A stretch of DNA of 64,000 nt from Dysidea avara (taxonomy: Eukaryota > Porifera > Demospongiae > Dictyoceratida > Dysideidae): positions 32,921,977 through 32,985,976 of the forward strand of contig NC_089275.1 of NCBI RefSeq assembly GCF_963678975.1. The letters are read 5' to 3'. Shown piece by piece: positions 55,501 through 64,000 of this stretch (positions are counted from its first letter, which is position 1; each line of letters starts with the position of its first letter). Both the position numbers and the translations under genes were made by a program. The notes under the pieces are model-generated. The model was given only the letters and a program-made list of their open reading frames with translations. It made no database searches and was not told where the DNA came from.

Positions 55501-58500
55501 CACGGCTATATCCCATACAAAAGGCATTTGGTCTCTACCATGCCCACCATTTAAAACTAGACCATTGGTAGGCTCCATCCCCTAAGTAACAAGTTAATCC
55601 AAAGGGGGTCGATTTTTCATTGCCAACCCTATCATGTGTCTTGATATTCAGTTATCCTGACACTTAAGTGTTACAAGATCCTTGTGATGTAATATCAATT
55701 GGTTAAATTATAAAAATGGCACTGCATATTATGGTTTGACTGAAGCCGGCACTAAGTACCTGCACCTCATGTGCTGGGACGAAAAGGAAGTGAAATAAGA
55801 GCAATTATGCTATGTCTTGCATTGTTTAACTTAGTACCCAGTTATATTCTTAACAGTTTACTTAATTTATATATTAAAAGTACAAAATAAATTGGAATTT
55901 TCAACTGAGTAGAGACCATAGCACATCAGTTGAAACAAGCTGGAGTAGTGCACGATATTAAATCACAATAAAACAATAAGAAGTGTTATATCCCTACTGT
56001 GCTCAAGATACCATAACGGAAATGCACAGTAGGGATATAACACTTCTTATTGCTTTACTGTGATTTAATATCATACACTATATACTCCAGCTTGTTTAGT
56101 ACTTTTTATTGATGTACTATGGTCCCTACTCTAGATTTTTTTGTGTACTTGTTTGTTAACTTCTTATATGAATAACAATTATTATGACTGGTGAACCCAC
56201 ACATACCACATCAAAAGAAAGAAATGGCAGCGCGTTAGTTATATCAATTATTGTCTGAAAATATCCATTATGCTTTGTTAATCAATTGTCAGCTATGTTC
56301 AACTCGTTACACAGCAGAAAAAATCAGGAACTGTTCTAAAAGCACCTCTGCAATCAGCCACTATGAAAAATACGGACAATTTTCATTACAAATTAAGGGA
56401 AGCCACCATGTACGTGCTACTGCCAAATCGACACTTTTTGTTGTCAGCAAAGATGAATGGGACACAAAGGAGGACACTGGTAAGTCCGTGAAGAATGCAT
56501 TGTATGTACTGTGGTATGCCAAAAGGCACCTCTCGAGCTGAAGTGACGTCGAACAGTTAAAAAATCAAGTCCGTAGCCTTAGCCATTATCAAGTTGTGCT
56601 TGTCTGAAGGCATAAGTCAGTCAGTCAGTCACTAGAAAATTCTGTTAAATAATTTTGAAAAGTCCATCGCAACTTGTTAAAAGTGTTTTGAGTTGATCTA
56701 ACTGAAAGCTTGTTTGGGCTTAGTTTTACCTAACCAATACTGCTTCATTGTCGTCAGGGAAAGCTGAGGCTGGCTTTTTGGGTGATGTTTTTTGTGGGCC
56801 ATGCCTACACCTTTGTGGTCCCTACTATACAGTACAATGATACCAACACTGGTACCTGCCCTATGTACAGATTTTACCCTATTGTCTGGTACAGATTCAT
56901 TAAGAAAGGTTGAGTTGAGCAAAAAACATAGGTACATAACAAGTGGAAATACTGCATTAAAAACGTATAGTGAGAAAAAATTGCTGTGCATTAAGAGTAC
57001 ATAACAATAGAAGAAACTGTTATATTAAAAATATATAGAAAAAAAACTTTATCGTTATCAGGAATCAAATTTAATGTTTGCATCTATCACTAAGCCACAT
57101 TAACTACTATACACTTGGGCTGGTTGTATTAGAGTGGCTAGTCTAACAGAAGCAGACCTGACAAGTTCAAGTGCAGCAACGTTATGCTGATGTTATCTCA
57201 ACTTTGGCTCTTGCTCCCATATGGTTGATTCAGTCACATTTGCTTTAAACATGCCATTAAAAGCTTAATATCTGTCACAAGTACTATTGATAAGTTTTTA
57301 ATTCTTCACAGGTAGAGGTAAAATCCTGTGTACTTTTTTCTTTAGCAACTGCTACCACATTCATATGAATCTTCTTGGTTCACACCTTAACCCTTTATTA
57401 TCGAATGGCTAATATATTGCCATAACGAGTGCCCTTTATAAACGGAGCCATAACTCCTTTTTCCTAGGGGCTACGAAGCTGAAATTGCTACCAAACTGCT
57501 CAGAAGGACCGGGCGTTTTTAATGAAGTTTACCGTTCGGCGATAGGAAGAAGCATGGGCAAGTTATGGCACTTGGCAATATAAAATAGCGTATACAAAAC
57601 AATAATACCTGTTTAAAACTCCATGTTCGCCTTCTCCCTGCTACTAGGAGGCTTTAGTTGGAGTTACTCCATTCCCCACGTGATAAGGATTCTAAAAATA
57701 AATAGTGTGATGTCATCGCGTTGATTAGTAAGATGGCGGCGCCCATCTTTCAATGCCATGGCGATACGGAGAAGATACGCTTTCTTCGCTTCATAGCGCG
57801 TGAGTTGTGTGTGTGATCTGTAAGTATTCTAGCTGTGTTGGTAGAAGAGAGAGTTGGCTATCAAACGGTATATAGCTTGATGGGTTAATTAATGGGTGGG
57901 GTCCACTCGTATCGCCCACATTTCACACAAGCCATAAAAGTTTTCACACTTGCGGTTTTGTAAAAAAAACTTCGGTAATAAAGGGTTAACCATAATTTTA
58001 TGTTCTTGAAGTATGTATTAGTTGTCATATTCATCCAATCTTGTGAAAGAACTCAAAAAAGAAAAAAAGAACAATGCACACATTTGATGTTATTAGACCA
58101 TCAAATAATGCTAGCATAATAAGAAGCGAATAATCTGTAGTACTATGCTAGCGTAATGCTAGCATATTAGGTGGATATTTCAAACTATAGAGATTAATTC
58201 CTTGAAAATAGAGTGATACTCCCTAATAGAGCAGTCAGTGGAAAATGCAAACTGCAATAGAGCACTTAAACTGCATTGAACATAGCTCCTTAGATTGATA
58301 CCCTCTAATAGAACAGACACTTTGTAGTGAAATGCTATAATAGAGTATTCACTGATTAGGCCTGTGCCAATTATGCCAGGGACATAATAGGTAGGCAAAA
58401 GCATTGAGCATAATGTCAACATATTAGGCACAATTTTGATATATTCTAATAGAACAGTCACAGCATGTTGAAATATCCTTATAGAACTTTGCGTGGGTGA

Positions 58501-61500
58501 GATCAAAGGAAAATGTGTACTTTAAATTTCATAAAGTACACTCTCAGCCGGCCAACTGCTTCATCGACCACAAACAGTGCTTTATTGCACCGCAAAGAGT
58601 GCTTTATTCGTTCAATAAAGCACTCTTTGTGGTGCAATAAAGCACTCTTTGTGGGCAATAAAGCACAGTTGCCCACGTGCCTTAGTGTAGGCTAATAGCC
58701 TACGGGGCTCGCGCCAGTACAACTAATTACCCAAGCCGGTGAAGGCTGATAGCCTCGCCGCGCTGAGTAATCAATCACCCCAGCCAATACGAGTTCCACC
58801 ACTGGATTGGTTTTATAGACATACCTAAATGCTTCAATGATGGGTGGGAGAAGGTAACGTTGCTGTTACGTTTGTTAATGTAAACGGACAAGTCCTGGAG
58901 ATATTACGGAAATACTTCACCATGTGACTCACAATAGAATCGATTGTGGGTTGCAAGCAAAACCTGCCAAAAGACGCGATGAACGTCTACTATGCCAAAC
59001 TATGGTGAAATACGCGTGAGTTACTTTGTTAAACTAGTTTGTGTGCGTTCAGGCTGCTAATAGTTCGTGCAACGCTTGTTAATTACGAGTCCTAGTGTAT
59101 GGTGAAGCTACACGACTAGAAAGTTCCATAAATCATTTAAAGCATAGCCTTGCTCGTGCTATATGAAAAATAAAGTACGAGGCGCGCAGCTGAGATACTA
59201 ATAAAGCACTCGGCGAAACATATACTAATAGAACGTTTAGATACTCTAATAGAACAGTCAAGACACAATTTCCTAGGAGCATATTTGGAGCATAACAGAG
59301 GACAATGGGAATAGTTGGAGAATGATAGGGAAAATTTGGAGCATTGCTCAAAAGCATAATAGACAATTTCAAAAGCACAATATAAAATGTTTCCAAGATT
59401 ATTGTAAGAAATGTTGCTACCCTAGGGGTATGAGGGAGTGCCGAACAGCATAATAGGTGAAATATTGGAAAATTCCTGAAAGTGTTTGGGCAAAATTTTG
59501 ACTTAGGTCTAGATGTTATCTCATGTGGGATAGACCATGCATGAGGTATTGGCAACTACCAACCTTTTAATTAAGGGAAATAAATTATAAATTAAATTTT
59601 GCAGGCATAGTTTATGCCTTGTGCACCTGTTTATAGGCACAACAAAACCACTACCCAAAACAGTAGAAATTGCCATTCACTTTAAGTAAGTAATTGAGTC
59701 ACTTTGTGTACAATGACCTACCTTGGATAGCAAGTGCATATATGATACAAAACCAAACCTTAAAAATACAGTAATTCAGCCATAAAGATCATATCATACC
59801 ATATAATAATTATGGAGGTTTGCACTTTGCCACTTTCTAACAAAAAAAAACAAAAACAACAGTGATCAGAAACCAGCCTCACAATACCTTCATGGTGCCT
59901 TAGCCGGTTTAATTAAAACTTAAAATTCATAATGTTTCCTTGTACCTGTACTCATGTGTTTGTTCATAATCATTGTGAATGGGTGAATAAGAACAATATA
60001 CTCTAATAGAACAACCAACAGAGTAATCCAAGTAGTATACACAGAAGCTTAAACCAGTTTATTTTGAACAACATAGGTAGCTTTCAGTGGCCAAATTATG
60101 TAAAATTACTTCCTTTTGTCAGGAGAAATTGCTTCTACAGCACCTATGGATGGGTTAAGTGCCTCTAAAATAATTATTATAGTTACAATGGAAGTTGGTG
60201 TTTTGCTAATGCTTCAAATCTTTCTGTAATAGTCTGGGACAATAAGATTCAACAGTGAAATGATATTGTACCAGAGGTGATGGAGCAGGCCAAAGAGTTA
60301 GGGGGCCAGGATAGCTGTAAGTTGAAGTCCAAAAAAAACAAAAAAAACAACAACAACAACAACAACAACAACAAGGTCACTACCTGCTGACAATAGCTGC
60401 TCTCCACCAATTATTTAGTTAAGTAGCTTGCTACACTGCTTCTCTGAATACTGTGACTGTTCTATTAGAGTATCTCGATCTTTTCTTGCAAACAGAAAAG
60501 TGTGTGTGTGTGTGGGGAGGGGAAGGCATGGCCCCCCTGTCTCCACCGCCTATGTGTTGTACAATGATTGTCACTCATTAAAGGCTAGCTGGACTATAGT
60601 TACTGTACCACACCTTAGCGTGGAACCCTGCCTGAAAGTGTTGACTATGCATATGACTATGGCCTTGCATGATGGTGCTTTTCTACTTTGAAGTAGTCAA
60701 TGTTTCTTCTAGAACCACCCCTGTAGTGCAATATTTTTGTAATCATACACAAACCATTAAAACCATTATATTTGATTATTAACGGATCAGTTACCTGATA
60801 ATGGAGTACTGATAGGTTTAGTTGAGGATGACTCCAGCTCAGTGTAATCATAGTATCATAAACTGATAAAACTGTTAAATGTATTGGAATTTCAACACCT
60901 AATGGACACACGCTGTTGGTTACACACTGTTAATTCTGTGGGTTACGTTTGGTTGTAATATAAGTATTATAGAAAATGTTCCTCACTGTAAACAGTATAA
61001 TTTACTAGCATAATATGTACTTACTGTATGGATCATGATCAGTTAGAATACTGAAGGTATCTGTCAATTCTCCAGCTCCAGTGCTAGTATATGCCCTTAC
61101 AGCCACACTATACATTGTGAAGGGATCTAGTCCACCAATAATAACTTGATAAGAAGTGTTTGTGGTCACAACAACTGGTATACTAATAACATTTGTATCA
61201 AGTATGTTACCAACAGAGTAGAGGATTTCATATGATTTGATAATTCCATTGGTTACATCTGGTTCAGACCAGGTGACATTTATTGCTGTGGAATTGATCT
61301 CATTGACAAATAAATGATCAGGAGCACCAGGTACTGTATATATAGGAAGATAATATATTATATAACTGCACACACACATGCGTGAGCATGCATGCACGCA
61401 CACACACACACACACATATGTATATAATTATAAGTATGGTGCTTATCCTTGCACCCATATATACAATGATCTGTACTACTCTCCAGTGAGAAAGATCCAT

Positions 61501-64000
61501 CTAGCTGGCTTACTACCCTTTCTCTTTTAGATCATGGCTACACCTTACATAAAGGAGCCTTTTGTGATGCCGTTTGTCTTCAATATGGTTGGCAACCCTC
61601 AAAGCAGTGTCTGTCTATAAGGATGACCACGTTTCTCAGATATCAGTGTTGTTAGCCTTTTGTAGATAACAGTTGCAGCTTGACCAATCCCACCAGGGTA
61701 GGAAACACTAAAGGTGCCCCAGTGCCCCTCTCTTCTTCACGCAATTATTTTCCTATCCAGCTCAGCTCGACAATACCATTGGCCAAAGGGGAGGAGGCAT
61801 AAGAGATGGATGATTCTTGGCTTGATGTGAGTGCTGAGTGTTTGAGGATGAGATAAGGAGATGGCCTTTTTTGATGTAAAGGTATTTAATCATTTGGCCA
61901 CCTCTACATTAGTAGGTCTGTAGTGGAATAATTCTCCTAACAAATGCTGTAATGGTGGTTCAGTGTGAACATTGCGGCAGACTTCTGACAGCAAAGCAGC
62001 AGTGATATCCCACAATTCATTATGCCTTATTGAAGGAAAGCCACCAAAAGAACAGCTAAAAGCATGCTCAACAGTCGTTGGCTTCCCACGAACAAAACTA
62101 GAAGGCAAGGAGGAATCGGATGTAAACTTTCTTTTTCATTACTTCGTCTTACAGGGATGTGTATAAGAGGATCCAGATCAAACCATCACAGGTGTAATTT
62201 ACAAGATCCAGCTATTGACTTGGCCTGCTCCAACAGTTTGGAATTGGAGTAATTTTATGATGTTTTTTTTTTATGTGTATAATACGTAGTTAATAATAAT
62301 GTGCTTTCATCATGGTGTTTAGTTAATTATTCAATGCAATTCTTTCAGTACATTAAATATTACTGATGTGTTCAGGTTCTAAAACAAACTTCAATAGTAG
62401 CAACATTATAATTAACTATTTCACTACCATCACCCTAAGTGATATTAGTGGCAAACACCTAAATCTGGTCAGTTCAGCAATATGAAACTTGTTAGGGTAG
62501 CAGCATTATCTGTAACTGGTTTTATGGTTACTATTATAGTACATGACTCACAGTTGCACTTCTCTAACATGAATACTATTGCTTTTGTCCTTTGTGAAGT
62601 AGTGTGCTTAGTTGAGATGTAAGTGCAATTTCTGCGATATTGTCCAAACTGATGTATTCTCACTGTCTATCTTGGAGAAATAACCATGGAGATGGGTACA
62701 TCTATGTCCTCGAACTTGCTACTTGTGGGTAATGTTAATCATACCACAATAGTGGGTACAATAGTGATTTGCTACAAAAGGCCGTACAAATATATTTTCA
62801 GAGTTCGGGTTTATTCATTGCTATGAATTTAATTTATACAAACCATTTCGTTTCACACAAAGTCTAAAGTGAATTGCTTTTATATTAAACTGAGTGATAA
62901 ATTTAAAATTGTTGGTGCCACATTGTCTAGCGTAAACAACATGGCCTCATGCTATAAAACCATGAAGGATGTGAGTACAGCAAGTAATTAGCTGTTCCCA
63001 ATGAATATTGTGGCGTGAGATTGTGCTGATTGAATCACTTACTAGTGATATCTTGCTCTTGTTTGTGTACATGAGCATTACTGTAAATATATATCATGCA
63101 TTTTACACATCTGTCGTCATGCGATACATTCATATTTGTAATGTATTAGTTACCTGCAAGATTCAAATACATTCCTCCAGGATGACCATAGGCATGGTAT
63201 TCATCAAAACCATAAAGTATTGCTGCTAAACAAGGACTTGGATTGCTATGGAACACTTCAATCACACCTTCTGGAATATTTAAATGGACACCATAAGCTT
63301 CAATAACATCATTGACCATAATTGGTACCCATTGGTCTGTGTCTAGTGACCTGTTCACTCCTCCTGATATCATGTAGATCATGTCAGGTTGATAACACTG
63401 TGCTAACACTATGATGCTAATATAGTGTGTGAAGTCTGCAGCTGATCGACCTTGAAGCGTAGATGACTTAAATCTGTTATTATACTGATTTGTAGCTGGT
63501 ACTAGTGTCATCATTGGATCACCATTAATGTTATCATCATCTTGTCCATGACTGAACTGAACAACTAGTAGCCTTTTGTCTGAATGCACAGAACAGTATT
63601 CTCTGTTTAATACAGTATAGGTAACAGAATCTCCTTCATTTACATTATAAGACACTCTTGTATTGCTACAGTAAATATTAACAACAGTGGAGTTATATGC
63701 TGCCAGTACTTTAATAGTATATGACCTTCTGGTGGCTAATGGTGCAGTATAATATACTCTACCCCATAATGTGGTGGGTGGAACTTGTTCTATTAGGTGA
63801 TCACAATAATCAACATTTACTGGTACATTACCACACTGATGACCACTCAACACAGATACTGGTTTGTCAGTAACAATTTTAGTTCCGGTCAAATCATCAA
63901 CTGATCCAATCAACACAGTTTGAAGCCTGTTGATCACAAAAGAGTACTGCATACCAGTAGCGAGATCAACTGTAGAGTCACTAACACTAATGGTGACTGG
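49527..64000 (-). CDS. Type I receptor: IgGFc-binding domain, FN3 repeats, TM (partial, open at the right edge)
   Basis: Six exons read leftwards: 64000-63154, 61333-61025, 60898-60795, 50304-50142, 50079-50027, 49976-49527. All have GT-AG borders, phases 1,1,0,1,0 match, and the total is 1926 nt (641 residues plus TAA). Exon 1 is an IgGFc-binding N-terminal type domain (VSVLSGHQCGNVP, PPTTLWGRVYYTAP, YGHPGGMYLNLAG). Exon 2 is one whole FN3 domain (VPGAPDHLFVNEINSTAINV). Exons 3 and 4 make a second FN3 (ITLSWSHPQLN; LTNLLSGVEYSIYITAF). Exons 5 and 6 give a Cys-containing region (ESCVGWT, KCFCEFN, AFSCRGSVGDFKDAVVYRAK), a Ser-rich stalk, the TM helix VGTIVGAAIGVIGIIVIVAV and a short basic tail. 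It is probably a cell-surface adhesion or recognition protein; the ligand is unknown. Intron 3 is about 10.5 kb and filled with transposons; introns 4 and 5 are only 62 and 50 bp. Confidence 0.8.
50366..50688. repeat. Foldback end of composite element copy 3
   Basis: More diverged arms starting ATCTAAACCAAAACAGCC and ending with the complement, loop near 50505-50525. Confidence 0.8.
52076..52115. repeat. Perfect-stem palindrome
   Basis: TGTATAATTG.TTTTCACTA mirrored across TATA gives a hairpin of about 40 bp with no loop to speak of, inside the LINE remnant. Confidence 0.7.
52177..52409. mobile_element. TA-flanked MITE (TGTGACCG family)
   Basis: The ends are TGTGACCGAATTTTGGAAAA and the complement of TGTGACTGAATTTTGGAAAA, flanked by TA on both sides. 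At 233 bp it matches the 238-bp relative at 46144. Confidence 0.8.
52434..52619. mobile_element. Second TA-flanked MITE in the LINE remnant
   Basis: Inverted ends of about 45 bp starting CAAGGTCAATGGTAAAGAAA, flanked by TA at 52432-52433 and 52620-52621. Different end sequence from the TGTGACCG family. Confidence 0.8.
52795..53000. repeat. Cluster of CCATATG/CCATACATG palindromes
   Basis: About ten irregular units such as CCATATGCGTATGG, CCCATACATGTATGGG and CCCCATATGCATA. A smaller cluster of the same type (CCCATACACTTA, CCCATACATATGGG) sits at 51052-51120, at the other end of the same inserted segment. Confidence 0.75.
53569..54510. mobile_element. TA-flanked element (AGGTAAGTGTYCC ends)
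   Basis: The ends are AGGTAAGTGTTCC and its near-perfect complement, flanked by TA. Copies L and R show the uninterrupted site (GTGAATAATCGCT near 38610). A GGGACACTT word repeats near both ends. No transposase frame. Tc1/mariner-like by target site. Confidence 0.88.
54899..55631. mobile_element. hAT-like element inside the terminal hairpin of copy 3
   Basis: The ends are AGGGTTGGCAATGAAAAA and the complement of AGGGTTGGCAATGAAAAA. Flanks CCGTGTGT and TCATGTGT match at 6 of 8 positions and are explained by the intact hairpin of copies L and R. Confidence 0.75.
55885..56830 (+). mobile_element. Foldback-bearing repeat, copy 2
   Basis: Same family as 23709-25319, opposite orientation and without the hAT insertion. 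The hairpin is 55885-56150. The body carries the frame CQLCSTRYTAEKIRNCSKST and SKDEWDTKEDTGKSVKN (56251-56541), then (TCAG)n near 56610. It ends GTGGTCCCTACTATAC. Intronic in the receptor gene. Confidence 0.6.
56831..57386. other. Nothing recognised
   Basis: AT-rich intron sequence. Confidence 0.4.
57391..57985. mobile_element. piggyBac-type MITE
   Basis: TTAA target duplications at 57387-57390 and 57986-57989 flank inverted ends CCCTTTATTATCGAA and CCCTTTATTACCGAA, the CCY..TTAA signature of piggyBac-like elements. The interior holds an AAGATGGCGGC site (57731) and a donor-like GATCTGTAAGTATT (57815-57828). Confidence 0.88.
58080..59512. repeat. Fragments of TAGGCACC-family hAT elements and dispersed motifs
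   Basis: TAGGCCTGTGCCAATTATGCC at 58357 and CTTAGGTCTA at 59503-59512 look like left and right ends, with CATAATAGG words between. The flanking 8-mers do not match, so the boundaries are uncertain. Several CTCTAATAGA motifs (58205, 58303, 58443, 59240) lie within. Confidence 0.4.
58570..58672. repeat. Palindromic GTGCTTTATTG cluster
   Basis: GTGCTTTATT or its complement AATAAAGCAC occurs five times in about 100 bp. The middle pair forms a perfect stem (AAAGAGTGCTTTATT, 5-base loop, complement). Confidence 0.8.
59513..60794. other. Intron DNA, mostly unassigned
   Basis: Contains an (AAC)n tract near 60343-60374, two CTCTAATAGA-type motifs (60000 and 60460) and no further exon that I can support. 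It is part of the 10.5-kb receptor intron. Confidence 0.4.
61600..62255. pseudogene. Retroelement ORF C-terminal remnant with an internal inversion
   Basis: On the minus strand, 62108-61890 reads VEHAFSCSFGGFPSIRHNEL then DITAALLSEVC; further left (about 61740-61620) reads YPGGIGQAATVIYKRLTTL. On the plus strand, 62113-62250 reads CKLSFSLLRLTGMCIRGSRS. I recall these three blocks, in this order, as one C-terminal region of reverse-transcriptase-containing ORFs common in sponges and corals. The last block being on the other strand implies a break near 62110. It lies in the first visible receptor intron. Confidence 0.55.
62256..63145. other. Intron DNA, nothing recognised
   Basis: AT-rich; no exon or repeat boundary supported. 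Confidence 0.4.

Larger units (their letters stand above)
50366..55645 (+). mobile_element. Long composite element, copy 3, heavily interrupted, in a receptor intron
   Basis: A foldback (50366-50688), spacer, minisatellite remnants (about 50870-51050 and 53010-53190), a conserved block (about 53190-54890) and the terminal hairpin (ends CTTGAT at 55645) follow the order of copies L and R. Insertions: a segment with a LINE (about 51050-53005), a TA-flanked element (53569-54510) and a hAT-like element (54899-55631) that splits the terminal hairpin. Confidence 0.7.

Overview
The window is animal nuclear DNA, most likely from a demosponge. The strongest clue is a collagen gene whose C-terminal domain I recognise as the sponge short-chain collagen C4 type. 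Also present are a MAN1/LEMD3-type inner nuclear membrane protein, a fibrinogen-related secreted protein, and an IgGFc-binding/fibronectin-III receptor. All have GT-AG introns, several of them only about 50 bp long. I recognise no prokaryotic or viral gene.

Left third (1-26 kb). A membrane-anchored collagen gene starts at 800 on the minus strand and leaves the window to the left. The 3' half of a MAN1/LEMD3 gene occupies 4308-12969 (+) in eight exons whose phases all agree. It is followed by a convergent, complete two-exon collagen gene (13648-16348, -), LINE remnants, a single-exon FReD gene (20246-20986, +), a decayed third copy of the collagen first exon (22075-22222) and a multiply broken cysteine-rich pseudogene (25318-26165, -). 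These extracellular-matrix or recognition-type genes look like a local cluster expanded by duplication.

Middle (26-49 kb). A possible spliced, probably non-coding transcript (27416-30138, +) is built from similar small exons separated by introns of 49-55 bp. Foldback elements follow, then a giant inverted duplication: a 4.1-4.3 kb composite element with a 30-31 bp minisatellite lies at 34892-39028 and again, inverted, at 42550-46866. A third, heavily interrupted copy lies at 50366-55645.

Right quarter (49-64 kb). One receptor gene on the minus strand can be assembled from six phase-compatible exons between 64000 (open at the edge) and 49527: IgGFc-binding domain, two FN3 domains, a cysteine-containing juxtamembrane region, a TM helix and a short tail. 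One intron is about 10.5 kb and holds most of the mobile DNA here.

The window is dominated by short non-autonomous DNA transposons. At least ten hAT-type elements carry 8-bp target duplications that can be read directly. There are also TA-flanked, piggyBac-type (TTAA), foldback, SINE and LINE sequences, several nested. A palindromic core, CTCTAATAGAG, recurs throughout inside unrelated repeats. All gene models were assembled by eye from splice signals and family resemblance. No similarity search was run.
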